Origin: Branchiostoma floridae
Taxonomy: Eukaryota; Chordata; Leptocardii; Amphioxiformes; Branchiostomatidae
Assembly: GCF_000003815.2 (NCBI RefSeq)
Contig: NC_049989.1
Span: 15,566,883-15,630,882, forward strand
Reading direction: 5' to 3'
DNA: 64,000 nt
This document shows, in pieces, positions 1-10,749 of the stretch; position 1 is the first letter of the stretch; the number at the start of each line of letters is the position of its first letter. A program made the translations under genes and the position numbers. The notes under the pieces are model-generated. The model searched no databases. It saw nothing but the letters and a program-made list of their open reading frames with translations, and was not told where the DNA came from.

Positions 1-96
1 TCTCCCTCTCTCCCTCTCTCCCTCTCTCCCTCTCTCCCTCTCTCCCTCTCTCCCTCTCTCCCTCTCTCGCTCTCTCCCTCTCTCCCTCTCTCCCAC

Positions 97-148
<52 letters not shown>
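1..148. repeat. CT-rich octamer microsatellite followed by (TG)n
   Basis: Positions 1-94 are a near-perfect TCTCCCTC octamer array with one CTCGCTC variant. Positions 99-148 are an uninterrupted TG dinucleotide run. Both are simple repeats. They lie about 90 bp upstream of a probable terminal exon, so they would fall in the last intron of that gene. Confidence 0.95.
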
Positions 149-151
<3 letters not shown>

Positions 152-238
152 TTTGGGTATTGTGGTTTATTGAGAGAACATGTGATTGTCCTGTGCCCGC
201 GAGAGAGATTGTGTTTGAATGTAATGGTTCCTTCCTAG

Positions 239-343
239 ATCCTGTTGATGGCAAAAGTTCACGCCAAAGAAGTTAACAGTGCAATGACAGATGCTGCAGC
301 TAAGGCATTGCCCTCCCTTTACCAAGATGAGGATGAACAATGA
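239..343 (+). CDS. Probable terminal coding exon of a gene entering from the left (product unidentified)
   Basis: A pyrimidine-rich stretch ending in CTAG (acceptor AG at 237-238) is followed by 34 open codons and a TGA stop at 341-343. The reading is ILLMAKVHAK, then EVNSAMTDAAAK, then ALPSLYQDEDEQ. The composition (Ala/Lys-rich, acidic C-terminus) and codon pattern look like real protein and unlike the repeats around it. No family is recognised. The entry phase is uncertain: I assumed phase 0, and the preceding exons are outside the window. No AATAAA was seen in the next ~700 bp, so the 3' UTR end is not defined. A chance ORF after a chance AG is the alternative. Confidence 0.45.
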   Translation: MLLMAKVHAKEVNSAMTDAAAKALPSLYQDEDEQ

Positions 344-1060
344 TGAATGGAGGGACAAGAAGAGGATCACCAACCGGACGGAATCGCTCCTCTCCTAACA
401 TCAGGACAAGCCTCCGAGCTTAAGCCATCTAAACCCCTCTTACACTGCAGGGCGATGGTCGGACTTTCCTGGCCTATGGGCGTCCGAAGGGACGCTCGGT
501 TTAACACCCGTAAATGAGCATCTTTCAGGTAAAAGCATTAAGGGCTATTCCTGGATCAAGAAACCACATGTTATCTAATGGAACTTACATCCCTATGTCC
601 CTTTAAATGGTTGAAATGGTAGAGGGTGAAGATGGATGTAAGGCCGAGAGAAAACACGTTATGTTTCCCGTTACTTTTATCTCTGATAATCCCACCACTG
701 ACACCATATTTAGATGTCACTCAAACTGATTTAGCAAGTACAAAAATGAAATGCATCAGGACACCAATTGTTTCTAACTTTACATTGCAATGATACAGGT
801 ATGTATCGAACAAGCACAAGTATATTGCCAGTAAACTCAACAAGGAAGTACAATGGTTACCACACATCCTTACATCAGAGCTGTAAACAGAGTGTGAAAT
901 GCAAGAAGTCTGTCAGAAAAATGCAGGGTACTTGGAATTGTTTTAATCAGTTTTTTTTAAATATGGAATTGTATATACCATGGCAGCGATCGACCCAAGA
1001 ACAAAAAAATACTATCTATAGGTTGACAGGTTTTTGTTAGAATAGGTATAGTAACCAGTA
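344..1060. other. Probable 3' UTR or intergenic DNA; no further gene seen
   Basis: This stretch may begin as the 3' UTR of the exon ending at 343. A short segment near 685-715 (ATCCCACCACTGACACCATA) recurs near 5415-5437, which suggests a dispersed repeat. No coding potential or RNA gene is recognised. Confidence 0.3.
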
Positions 1061-1421
1061 GGGGTGGGTACCGGTACAGAACATTTAGGTACAGGTCCAA
1101 ATGATCAGATCTAGATCCTACATTCACGTAAGCAACACTAACTTCAGAAACTTTAGAAACTTGTTAAAAATAACTACCAGCTCTCTTTTACTTCGCTCTT
1201 GTCTTGTTATTTTCGTGGACCAGTAATAAGCCAAGAAAACTATTTTTACCGCTAAGACCGGTAAGCCCCCAAACGCGTAAACACCTGATGATATATATAA
1301 TCTGCTCATTTTCTAATTGGTCCAAGATCCGGTCCACTGATTTTTTTTCAGGTCTGGTTTTTCTTGACCAGTCCAAGAAGAAAAACGGTTTTGTACCGAT
1401 ACACCGTACCGGCACCATCCA
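1061..1421. mobile_element. hAT-like MITE (GGGTGGGTACCGGTACA family), copy 1
   Basis: The element begins GGGTGGGTACCGGTACAG and ends with the near-inverse ACACCGTACCGGCACCATCC. Its interior matches other copies at 39665-40017, 44971-45418 and 47914-48366, including phrases such as GGTCCAAGATCCGGTCCACT. The best copy (47914-48366) has a target duplication that points to hAT. It has no coding capacity of its own. Confidence 0.75.
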
Positions 1422-1460
1422 CTAGTATCCAGAAACGCAATTATACTTTTTTCCTCAAGT

Positions 1461-1798
1461 CTTGAGCTAAAGGCACAACCCGCCGTACGTGCAATTTGTC
1501 CGTACGTTTTTTGGGAGGCCACGTCCGCCACGTATTTCTGAAAACGTTCAGGCTGTACAGAGCAGGCGCGTCGCCCGAACTGGCATGTACGGGGGCCGAA
1601 TCCGCAGCCCGATGGCACACAAAGTTTTGCCTGCACGTAAAGTTCTACGGCGTGTCTGCGTGCTCCAAAATCCGTCGGATTCCCTACGAGTTTGTACGGA
1701 GGCGGTACTTAACACTTACGGATCCCAAAAGTTTGCCCACGTTTTGGCACGTAGACAGCACGTATTCGCACGTACGGCGGGCTGTGACCTTAGCTTAA
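1461..1798. mobile_element. MITE with ~34-bp terminal inverted repeats, CGTACG-rich
   Basis: The left end (TTGAGCTAAAGGCACAACCC, continuing CGCCGTACGTGC) is mirrored at the right end (GCACGTACGGCGGGCTGTGA, continuing CCTTAGCTTAA). The interior is rich in CGTACG and ACGT. The ~100-codon open frames here follow from the CpG-rich composition and the arms and do not look like genes. No second copy was noticed in the window. Confidence 0.6.
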
Positions 1799-2562
1799 AG
1801 GAGTAAGATGGATGTTGGCGTGTGCGTCATGGTAACACTCTTGGGTACATTCAAACATTCAGGGGTTACGACATACAAAAATCGCTCACAAGGGTGACAC
1901 CTATAAACTTTCGGAACGGCTTTCTCAGGGTCAAAGTACGTACTATGTTTTGGAAGCTAATTTGAAACATGATATTGCGGGCATAGGGTCGAGAGTGTAC
2001 TTTGGCACACACCTGGCTCTTTTAGTAGCCCCTTGCGGATTGGTTGGACAGGCGTAAAATGGCTTGCCGGTCATGGTATTCACGACATAGGAAACTCTGT
2101 TACATGCATCGTTCAGGCTCGTTCAGGAAAATGTAAAATTTCGTCAAACCGATGTTGAAATATCCCACATGCAACTAATCATCGATATGTACATGTGTGA
2201 GTTAGGAAATATGTTCTTTTGCTCTCTCTTTCTGCTTTTTGAAATGCCAGTGTCGACGAGTGAACAATTGCCTTCTTCCATGTAACATTCTTGTGTCACG
2301 TGATCAGTGTAACCTTTGACTCCCAGGTCACGTGACTACCATCAGAGCTGAAGAAAGATGGCTTTCGAAAACTTCCACCCGAGCCATGATTCATCTTGTG
2401 TAACAGTTTCATTTGCCTATGTTAGATGGTTGGTGTATTTATCAGGCTTCCAAATTTGATTACTGTTCTACTGGTAGCAATTAGCAACCAGCACCGAAGC
2501 CAATCAGATATAGTCTTGATCACTTTAATCATCTTTGCCTTGGAAGGCACAGAGCCTCCGTG
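1799..2562. other. Non-coding repeat-like DNA with one hammerhead-like core
   Basis: No gene is seen. At 2346-2375 (+) the string CTGAAGA, a short AAG/CTT stem and GAAAAC are arranged like the conserved core of a type I hammerhead ribozyme. This pattern is common in the pseudo-LTRs of Penelope-like retroelements. The rest is unassigned. Confidence 0.3.
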
Positions 2563-2794
2563 AAGGTGGTATCTCAATGCACTTGAGGCATTGGTGCGGC
2601 ACTGCGGGGTTCGAAAAATTACTCAACGAATTGCAGAGATAAAGAATGAATTTTCGAAATTTGTCTTCTAGGTCATACTTCAACGTATGTATTGGACAAT
2701 ATAACAAAATCGGCGTAAATAACACAACAGTTCTGTGGTGAACGAACCCTGCGATGCCACACCGGTGCCCCAAGTGCAGTGAGATACCACATTA
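2563..2794. mobile_element. MITE family GGTGGTATCTCACTGCACTT, copy 1
   Basis: Terminal inverted repeats of about 45 bp. The left arm starts AAGGTGGTATCTC and runs through GGCACTGCGGGGTTCG. The right arm runs CGAACCCTGCGATGCC through GTGAGATACCACATT. Four more copies occur at 25598-25857, 28913-29164, 32843-33075 and 53796-54099. The family is non-autonomous with an AT-rich centre. Its flanks often carry TAA/TTA, which would fit PIF/Harbinger, but the duplication is not clear. Confidence 0.85.
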
Positions 2795-3354
2795 AGTTGT
2801 TCCTTTCCTCTTGTCACGTGGTTTTCGCTTGTTCTAAGTCTTTCTTGACACCTCTCCTCACTCGGAGCCTTGACCTTATACCCTCAATTCCAGCGCTACC
2901 CTCGCGAGGGCCTTCCCAGGGTTTGCCTAATCCGCATCTACTTTCTACGCCTAATTGTGTCTTGGTCGCTAATCTTCTTGGGACCACCAGATGGCAAGGA
3001 TGTTGCGGAGCCTTGTGTTAATGAGTGCCCTGGAGTTTCGTGATGTTGAGTTGTGTCAGACCCAATGCTTCACAATTAGATACATGGTCACTAACGCATG
3101 TTAGGCAAGTAGCTATATCTAGAAACGACACCTGCACGTTGATCTGCAAAGAGACATTTTAACCATACAATCTTGGAAATTCCCAATTGTCCGCATTTTG
3201 TCCACAATCTACCACAAACTCGTCCGTTCGTTTGGTCAGACCCATGTACAATATTGTAGCATAGGCCAGTACGTTTCCTCATTGATTTAGTAGCAGGGCA
3301 TGTTTTAAAGAGAGGGGTTGCTATCACTCATTATTAGCCTACAATGTATGTACT
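2795..3354. other. No gene recognised
   Basis: Mixed-composition DNA between a MITE and a SINE. Short open frames on both strands show no recognisable domain, and no RNA gene is seen. Confidence 0.3.
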
Positions 3355-3812
3355 CGAGGCACATCCTCAAACACGGGACCCCCATGTTCAATTTTACGTC
3401 CCTTCTGAAAGATGGATGCAACACTTATCGAGAGTCATGCCTTCAAGTACCAGAGTTACCAACCTAGGATTGATGTGTTCAAACATTCGTATTTTCCAGA
3501 ACTATCTAGTGAAATTTGTTATCACCAAGCACAGTAGGGGCATCTTGTCTGGGTAGTTTTAAAGAACGATTACAGATAGATGCAAACGCTAGGGCTGACG
3601 GGCCGTTCGGTGTAATATAACCAGCTGCTGCCGCGCCGCGTGCCTGCGAAGCTGGTGTGTTACGCCGAACGGCGGTTATACCGGCTATGTAGATACAGAT
3701 ACAGACATGCCCTTCCGAGGATCGAACCTGGGTCTCCCAAATTCCAACTAATTGGAAACATGAGCTCAACTGTGAGGCTGTTACCGGTTGAGCTACAGGG
3801 ACATCATTGTTT
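3355..3812 (-). mobile_element. tRNA-derived SINE (minus) interrupted by a LINE 3' end
   Basis: Positions 3707-3812 read on the minus strand as a tRNA-like head: TGTCCCTGTAGCTCAACCGG (A-box-like) and GGTTCGATCCT (B box). Positions 3355-3415 (GGGACCCCCATGTTCAATTT, then ACGTCCCTTC) match the adjoining body of the SINE copy at 33955-34128. There the two parts are contiguous. Here they are split by a LINE 3' end ending in a GATACA tail. The insertion therefore happened after the SINE landed. Confidence 0.65.
3416..3706 (+). mobile_element. LINE 3' end with (GATACA)n tail, copy 1
   Basis: The degenerate end of a reverse-transcriptase ORF (the run ATTGATGTGTTCAAACATTC encodes IDVFK) is followed by a 3' UTR. 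The UTR contains CGCGCCGCGTGCCTGCGAAG and an inverted pair GTTCGGTGTAATATAACC / GGTTATACCGGC, and ends in GATACAGATACAGA. Copies of the same end lie at 18017-18257 (+), 40965-41330 (-) and 61285-61340 (-). It is 5'-truncated and inactive. Confidence 0.75.
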
Positions 3813-3945
3813 GCTCATAGTCATTTTGGCAAATTCAAGTCGTCTGACAAAACCACTTTTATCACAAGTTACAGAATATCAAAGGTAATGCATTGCTTTT
3901 AAACGACGAGTGAGCCTGAGTATAATTTTTCATCCTTAATTATCC

Positions 3946-4370
3946 TTGCTACAAAAGCTGAAAGTATTTAAAGCATGTGTAGAGGCTATTTTGCTTTATG
4001 GTTCAGACTCATGGACACTAACTAAATCCCTGTCCAAGAAACTGGATGGTAACTACACCCGTCTGCTTCGTTACCTTGGCAGAGTCGCATCGGAAACAAA
4101 AAACTGTACAATGGACTTCCCCCGATCTCTAGAACTATCCGGAATAAAAGACTGGCTCTAGCTGGTCATGTAGAACGTCATGGGGAGATGGTCGCCAAAG
4201 TTCTCCTCTGGGAACCTCACGCGAAGAGAAAAATGGGACGACCGAACCTGACACTTAAGAAAGTTTTGGAGGAGGAGGTCGGTCTAAAGGACTACAACTT
4301 GCCATGCTCGATAAAGATGCATGCTCGGACATCGTTAATGGCACCTCATATGAGGAACTGAACTGAACAC
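3946..4370 (+). pseudogene. LINE reverse-transcriptase C-terminal fragment, frameshifted
   Basis: The first frame (3946-4095) reads LKVFKACVEAILLYGSDSWT, then LTKSLSKKLDGNYTRLLRYL. This is the post-catalytic thumb region typical of RTE/R2-type LINE polyproteins. From about 4100 the homology continues in another frame: LYNGLPPISRTIRNKRLALA, then GHVERHGEMVAKVLLWEPH, then KRKMGRPNLTLKKVLEEEV. A frameshift and missing upstream domains make it a dead fragment. Confidence 0.75.
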
Positions 4371-5807
4371 ATAAATATATGGTTGGAAGATCACGAAGTA
4401 CCTTACACTGCTAGAATATGACATAATCAATAATTACTGATGGTCGAAACAATATTTCTCCAAGCATAAACTGTCTCCGCAAAGGTTTAGATAACGCTAC
4501 TGGTTTGAGTGACTTTTATGGGTATCCGCTATTAGTAAATTGATATGTTCTACTCGAGCATGATTTTGGGCATTTTGCCACGAGTACCTACTTAACTTAT
4601 AGTTGTAGCATTGTTGTTGCTTTTTTTAAATTCGTTCAGACATGTCCACATTCGGCTGTATGTGCTAAATACATTTTGACTGACTGATAATGAAAATGCT
4701 ACACAACAACTATCGATTTGTCTTCAACGGTTTGAAGATCTTTTTTATAAAAATCAATAAAAATGAAGAGTTTTCGTGGCCACAAATTCATCAGTTGATG
4801 GTATTTAAAAATTCATAACCCTTATGGACACTAACATGACACATTGCATTTAAGAGCTTCTCAGCCTTTTATTCTACTTCATTCACCCTTGGTGACCTGG
4901 CCTTGGCCATTCGGCACTGTCGACATATAACCTCCGGTACTATTCACACTAATCAGATACCCTTTCGGACGTGACAGTGCAATCAGCATTGTCTTATTGC
5001 CGTCCATTGCGCCACAAGCACGTTCCAAGAAGTTCCAAGGACAACGAAATGCCTTCCTAATTGTAAAACTCATTACTGTATTGATCAAGCGTGGAAAACG
5101 AGTTGCCTGACTCGACGGTTTCTGAACCGCGGAGAGAGAAAGAGGACACGACGTTTTGTAATTGTGGAGAGCCCAGTACCGCTCCTTACGCGAAACCTAA
5201 TATTTACGCACGCGTAAAGCATTTGTAAACCACACATACATCATCACATTCATGAAGAAAAGGCTTGCTTAGAGATTGAGTTTCATGCAGTGACTGTCTA
5301 CAGATTCCAGGAATTTGGCAACAATCCGGTTTGTTCTGGGCTTGTGTACCATTACGTCACATAAGACGATTACGCTGATAAACATAAGGCTCTATATGGA
5401 GTCTTCCTGTCAATCCCACCACTGACACCATATTGAGTACAAAAAATTAAAAACACCGATTATATACTGTGATGTTAATTGTTTTCAACGTGTGGTTTAC
5501 AATTCTAAATGTTACCTTGTTCCAAGCTTTTATTTTCTATCCGGAATGACCAACCTAAATGCCGTATCGTACATTTATTTATCATTGTCAGTTTTAGTTT
5601 TCATTTTCCAGTAGTGGCGCTAAATGAATCAGCTTGCAAGAGATAGTCACCACTGTGTCGTGTACAGAGAAAAAGTGCTCATGAATAGAGAAAAAACTGA
5701 AAGTGTGTTCAATGCAAGACGGTAGTCAATCTTGATACCCCATGACCATGGTAGGGAAAGGCATACGTCATCATCAGTTGATCTTCTGTAAGACCTTCTT
5801 GAAACCG
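4371..5807. other. No gene recognised
   Basis: AT-rich DNA without supported coding exons or RNA genes. A 30-bp phrase near 5415 (CCCACCACTGACACCATATT) is shared with ~690. The ORFs present are short and lack domain signatures. Confidence 0.3.
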
Positions 5808-6085
5808 GTGCAATGGCCTAGTGGGTAGAGAGGTCGCCTTGCATTCGGTAGGTCGTGAGCTCGATTCCCGGCCGAGTCATACCAAAGACTTTAAAAATGG
5901 TACATGCTGCTTTATCTGCTTAGCACTCAGCATTCGGGAAAGAGTATGGAAGTTGAACACACACCACTACCAGTGGACTAGCCCCCTGCTGTAGTGATTG
6001 CGCAAAGCTGTGTGGTCCAGGGCTACTAAAACGGAGATGGGCGCCGCCCTATTCGCCATCAGGCTCGGGAAGGAACTTTGAAGAC
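5808..6085 (+). mobile_element. tRNA-derived SINE (CCTAGTGGGTAGAG head), copy 1
   Basis: The tRNA-like promoter head is AATGGCCTAGTGGGTAGAG (A box) and GAGCTCGATTCCCGG (B box). It is followed by a conserved body with CATTCGGGAAAGAGTATGG, TAGCCCCCTGCTGTAGTG and GGGCTACTAAAACGGAGATG. The copy at 55914-56178 matches over head and body. The shared body downstream of the tRNA part shows that this is a SINE and not a tRNA gene. Confidence 0.8.
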
Positions 6086-6611
6086 CGTTCCCTGCTGGGG
6101 GACATCCTCAAACCTTCTGTAAAAGACTAACTGAGCGGCCATTTGGTAACATCTGTGTATCGATCCCCAGTGTGTACTCCATCAGTGCAAGTCACTGTGA
6201 GCCAACAAGGAAACACTACAAGCTACTATAATACATCAATCATATTTTCTTCCGTTTTCTCTCTGGAATTTTGGCCTTTATTGAGTTCTTTACGCAAAAA
6301 GCATATTGGCCTCAGAGTTATGTATTGTAAAATTTTGCAAATATTCTTAATTCTGAATTATACGTTGTAAATATTGCCCTGCACATGGAGTAATAGCGTA
6401 AATGTAGCTTTAACTTATAGTGTAGAACAATTGCCACACACAGTGACTTTGGGGCCATGTTATGCCTAGATACTACATACCTTTAAAATGTATGTTTGTC
6501 TTTTCTAAGAAACAATGATGGTTATACCGGTAATTATGTGATTTATGATGTGATGTATCCCAGAAATTATTACTCAGATGGAGAAAGTAGATTTAAAGTT
6601 TCACGAAGAAG
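6086..6611. other. No gene recognised
   Basis: AT-rich intergenic DNA without supported features. Confidence 0.3.
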
Positions 6612-6754
6612 TTTACCAGTCAAGTTGACAGTACTTTATAAATCCCCTGCTGTGTATTTAGGAAACGTTTGTTATCTAGAGCAGCAAAGTCAATTATTTG
6701 TATAATGAAAAAGTGACCAACTGAGAATGCAGAGTTGGGAACAGTCAAGTTAAC
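6612..6754 (+). repeat. ~140-bp repeat unit, left copy, split from its neighbours by the LINE
   Basis: The unit contains GTTATCTAGAGCAGCAAAGT, TGAAAAAGTGACCAACTGAG and AGAGTTGGGAACAGTCAAG, ending GTTAAC. Two further tandem copies lie on the other side of the LINE at 11703-11985. The simplest reading is that a pre-existing tandem array was split by the LINE insertion at a unit boundary. Confidence 0.8.
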
Positions 6755-6953
6755 AATGACAATGACAATGACAATGACAATGATCTTTATTTGCATGACC
6801 TTGCCCATATGGGCTAAATGCAGTAGTTACATAAAACTTTGCTGTAAAGAATCTTTACAGTGTCAGTGGGAGAGACAGAACAACTAAGGCTATGCTACAC
6901 TATAAGTACATCTATCGTTTACAAAATAGTCAAATATGTAATGCTATACTATT

Positions 6954-9900
6954 CTACAATTTACATGTCTCTTTTCTCTTCTTGAAACAAGTGTATATGA
7001 ATTCACAGAGTTTTTGCAGTACAATGTTGTCAGATGATTTCATTATGTATACAAAAAGCTCATCTTTTACTAACTGTTTAGCTCGTGTATCAAAATTCAG
7101 GGCATTAATAAAAGAATTACGTATATCACTATATAACTCACATTCCAATACAAAATGAACTTCATTTTCAATATCTTTGGCGTTACAAAGTGTACAGATT
7201 CTATCACTCGGAGGAGTCCGGTTGTATCTTCCTACTTCTATTTGTAAAGGGTGATCACTAATTCTTAATTTAGCCATGGCTCGGCGATGGCTGAAATTAT
7301 GTATATTTAGGTACTGTTCTCTTTCGTAGGTGTCTTTGAACTTCCTGTACGTTCTTAGTTTGTTTCCTTGATTTTCCTTTTTTCCATTAGAGTTGAGTTC
7401 GGAATAGAAAGTCTGTAGAAATATGTCTTTCAATCTTTGTTTCACTTGCGACTGAGCTGATGGTATATTATAGTCTTGGTTCAACAGTAGGTACCCATAA
7501 CCAGACTCCTCGAGAATCTTACTTACATTTGAAAGCCAACATGGTACCTTACGTCGGTGTAGATCTTGTTGTACAAGGAGTGCTTGATATTGTAAACTAT
7601 TTGTTGGTACTTCTCTAGTTAACCTGCTATGATAAGAGTAGAGCCTGCTACAAGCCTCGATCCGCAAAGGAAACCTGCCAAGTTCCGCTCTTGTGGCGAG
7701 GTTACTAGCATTTCTTCTTACTCCAATGATAGCTTTACAGAATTTCAAATGTGCTTGCTCTAGTGGGGAATTATCATTTAAACCAGCATTGCCCCACACT
7801 TCTGCACCATACAACAATATAGGTACAATACATGCATCAAATAGCTTACATTGCAGTGATACTGAGGGATTATTTTCGCCCAGAGTTGTTCTAATGCTAA
7901 ACATCGCTCTTAGCGCCTTCTTTTGGAGGGTTTTCATGGCTGTGCTGAAGTTACATCCCGCTGTGAATACCACGCCTAAATAACAATATGAGGAGACTAC
8001 ATCTAGGTCTTTGTCTAATAGATAGAATTTAAAGTTTGACAATATTTCTCCTTTTCTATTAAAAATGATAATTTTTGTTTTCTTGAGGTTTACTGTTAGT
8101 TTCCACTTGCTGCAGTAGAGACCGAGAATATTGATTGCATTCTGTAGGCCACGTTGACTTGATGATAAGATAACAACGTCATCGGCATAAAATAAACTCG
8201 ATACTTGAGATGAATGGAGAATAGGAGCATCCAGGTCTCCTGTATTGAGATCGTTCACTAAATCGCTAATGTACAGATTAAATAACGAGGGGCTTAATAC
8301 ACAGCCCTGTCTCACGCCGATTTCTATGGGGAAAGTTTCACTCAAGCCTATCTTGGTCTTTACACAAGCATCTGATTGATTGTATAAACTATTCATGATA
8401 TCGAAGAATTTGCCGGAAATGCCTTTTGAGAGAAGTTTGAATAGAAGACCATGATGCCAAACGGAATCGAAAGCCTTCGATAGATCAACAAAACAAGCAA
8501 AGAGTCGTTTACCGGACTGTGTGTATTTAGAGATTAGGGTTTTCAATATAAATATATTATCTGCTGTTCTGTATTTTTTTCTGAATCCTGTTTGGTTAGG
8601 TTTTAATATTTCGTTTTCTTCCATAAAAGTTGACAATCTTTTGTTAAGGATCGAGCTGAGTAATTTTCCGAGACAGCTTGAGATGGCAATACCCCGATAA
8701 TTGTTTGGATCATCTTTTCTTCCCGACTTGTGTATTGGGACAATATAGCTTCTCGACCAGTATTGTGGGAAGGTTCCTGTTTCTAGTACGCTATTAAATA
8801 GCTTTGCGAGGGATCTCAGTAACAGTATTTTCCCCCCTTTTAACATCTCATTAACTATCATATCTTCCCCGCTAGCCTTTTTGGTTTTGAGTGCTTGAAT
8901 CGCAGTGCAAATTTCAGATTCTGTGACGCAATAGTCTAGGGGTCCTTGACTTGTGTTATCTTTTTGTAAAACCTTTAATTTGTTTAATATTTTTTTCTCG
9001 AAATTGTAGTCAAATACCTGTTTCTCTAATCTAGACCTGCTGTGAATGGATTTAAAGTGCTCTACCCATGTATCTGTTGGTATGACTTCTTGATCTGTTG
9101 ATTTTTCATTCTTTAGTTTTTTTAGTAGGTTCCAGAACGCTGTTGGGTTTTTGTCCTGCAGATTTTGTAGTTGTGTTAAAAGATAGTTTTCATGTTCCCT
9201 TTTACGTTTTCGAATAAGTTTGTTAAATTCTTTCTTTTTCCTGAAGTAACTGCCTCTTATGAACGGGTTTTTTGGGTTGCGCACAAGTAGATATCTTAAA
9301 TTTCGTAGCTCGTTTCTCGCCTCAAAGCAGGATTTGTCAAACCACCGTTTGTTTCTTCTAGATTGTTTCGAGTTCTTCTTATGTTTTACTTGCAAAGACA
9401 TTCTGCCCGCTGTCACTAATATTTCTTGAAACTCTTTTACTTTTTGGTCTAAGTCTGCTTTTGTTGTTGCACTATTAAGACTAAAAGACGAGAAGTCTTT
9501 TAATTTCTGAGTGATTATCGGGCAGTTTAATGCATCTATAAATTTTTGGGTAGAGTCTGGACCCCAAACAAATCTCTCTGGGAAAAGACGTGAATTTGAT
9601 TTTGCTACTTTTACATGTTCAAATGAACGTGATGCTGACCTAATATTTAATGAGACCATACAATGATCTGAAAAGTCTGTTAATGGGTGTACTTTGAACA
9701 TACTGATGTTATGAAATAGTGTACTGCTGGCGATTACATAGTCGACCGTGCTACAGCCATTGGGCTGGTAGCAGGTGTATTTGCCACTCAAATCCCCCAG
9801 TATCCTCCCATTCAGTATGCGTAAGTCAGACTGGGTGCATAAATTTGTCAAGCTTTTGCCAAAACCGTTTGCAGGATTTCTATCGGAAAAGTTTCTAGGG

Positions 9901-10535
9901 ATGTCTATATTAGTGAGCATTTCAGGTTCAAGGTCTAAATCTAAGGGGTCATCTTCATTAAAGTCTTGCAGAGAACCTAACCGGCTGTTGAAGTCTCCCC
10001 CAAGAATCACATAACCTTTCGAGGAAAACAGCTCTATGTCCTGCTCTAAGACATCAAAAATCGAATCGTCGGCTCTTTTATGAACGGCCGAATAAACAGG
10101 ACTTATATATACACTACAGAGAAAAACATCTTTGGGTGTACCTAAGAGGTCTTTTGATACACGAACCCAGAGTAAATCATTACATTCAGAAGTACCCCGT
10201 TCTCTTTTGATGTGTTTTTCAATTTCTTTTCTAAAATAAAATATGATTCCTCCTGAATTTCTTTTAGCTTTCTGATGTTTTTGTCTAAATGATGAGAGAT
10301 GATGAAAATTTTGAAAGTCTACTTCTGATGATTCGTTACTCCAAGTTTCAATAAGAGCAAAGAGATCCAGTTTTTCTAATCTACTTCTAAAACTATCTTC
10401 TTCAAGTTTCTTACCCAATCCATGTACATTCCAAAAGCCTATATTCAATGAACTGTAAGGCATAGTTTTGCAAAACCAGAGTACTGACTTTTTCCCTGCT
10501 TTTACGATAAATAAGCCTACCTTACTGAGGAGCAT
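6954..10535 (-). CDS. LINE ORF2: AP-type endonuclease / reverse transcriptase, 1193 residues
   Basis: This protein would nick target DNA and reverse-transcribe the element RNA at the nick. The N-terminal ~300 residues are an exonuclease-endonuclease-phosphatase fold: NIGFWNVHGLG at the start, LIETW (catalytic Glu), ILGGDFNSRLG, CSTVDYVI (catalytic Asp) and DFSDHCMVSL (catalytic Asp-His). The central part is the reverse transcriptase: YRGIAISSCLGKLLSSIL, NQTGFRKKYRTADNIF, CFVDLSKAFDSVWHHGL (first catalytic Asp), VRQGCVLSPSLFNLYISDL and LFYADDVVIL (catalytic YADD). The C-terminal region has a zinc-binding-like CTLCNAKDIENEVHFVLEC. ATG at 10535 to TAG at 6954 is open throughout with every catalytic block present. 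No RNase H domain is seen. CR1/L2-Jockey membership is inferred from domain order and the esterase-like ORF1. Confidence 0.93.
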   Translation of the reverse strand: MLLSKVGLFIVKAGKKSVLWFCKTMPYSSLNIGFWNVHGLGKKLEEDSFRSRLEKLDLFALIETWSNESSEVDFQNFHHLSSFRQKHQKAKRNSGGIIFYFRKEIEKHIKRERGTSECNDLLWVRVSKDLLGTPKDVFLCSVYISPVYSAVHKRADDSIFDVLEQDIELFSSKGYVILGGDFNSRLGSLQDFNEDDPLDLDLEPEMLTNIDIPRNFSDRNPANGFGKSLTNLCTQSDLRILNGRILGDLSGKYTCYQPNGCSTVDYVIASSTLFHNISMFKVHPLTDFSDHCMVSLNIRSASRSFEHVKVAKSNSRLFPERFVWGPDSTQKFIDALNCPIITQKLKDFSSFSLNSATTKADLDQKVKEFQEILVTAGRMSLQVKHKKNSKQSRRNKRWFDKSCFEARNELRNLRYLLVRNPKNPFIRGSYFRKKKEFNKLIRKRKREHENYLLTQLQNLQDKNPTAFWNLLKKLKNEKSTDQEVIPTDTWVEHFKSIHSRSRLEKQVFDYNFEKKILNKLKVLQKDNTSQGPLDYCVTESEICTAIQALKTKKASGEDMIVNEMLKGGKILLLRSLAKLFNSVLETGTFPQYWSRSYIVPIHKSGRKDDPNNYRGIAISSCLGKLLSSILNKRLSTFMEENEILKPNQTGFRKKYRTADNIFILKTLISKYTQSGKRLFACFVDLSKAFDSVWHHGLLFKLLSKGISGKFFDIMNSLYNQSDACVKTKIGLSETFPIEIGVRQGCVLSPSLFNLYISDLVNDLNTGDLDAPILHSSQVSSLFYADDVVILSSSQRGLQNAINILGLYCSKWKLTVNLKKTKIIIFNRKGEILSNFKFYLLDKDLDVVSSYCYLGVVFTAGCNFSTAMKTLQKKALRAMFSIRTTLGENNPSVSLQCKLFDACIVPILLYGAEVWGNAGLNDNSPLEQAHLKFCKAIIGVRRNASNLATRAELGRFPLRIEACSRLYSYHSRLTREVPTNSLQYQALLVQQDLHRRKVPCWLSNVSKILEESGYGYLLLNQDYNIPSAQSQVKQRLKDIFLQTFYSELNSNGKKENQGNKLRTYRKFKDTYEREQYLNIHNFSHRRAMAKLRISDHPLQIEVGRYNRTPPSDRICTLCNAKDIENEVHFVLECELYSDIRNSFINALNFDTRAKQLVKDELFVYIMKSSDNIVLQKLCEFIYTCFKKRKETCKL

Positions 10536-10749
10536 TCTTAGTCATCTACACTTGTAAAGTTTCTACTATATCTTGTTGTTGCATTTGTCTAATATTACCC
10601 AAGGTCTCATATACTTAACGTAACTTAACTTAATATCCAGCGAAGTTGTAGACTCCGTTTATGTATTATTCTTTTAAGTATCACAACATTTCTATCGTTC
10701 TGTATGCTATCCAAATATCGTGAATAATGTAAGGATACGGCGCTGGAGG

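Noticed and set aside
1489-1806. Overlapping ~100-codon ORFs
   Set aside because: They lie wholly within a CpG-rich inverted-repeat element and have no domain.
5808-5880. Possible tRNA gene
   Set aside because: A second copy shares ~190 bp of non-tRNA body downstream, so it is a SINE head.
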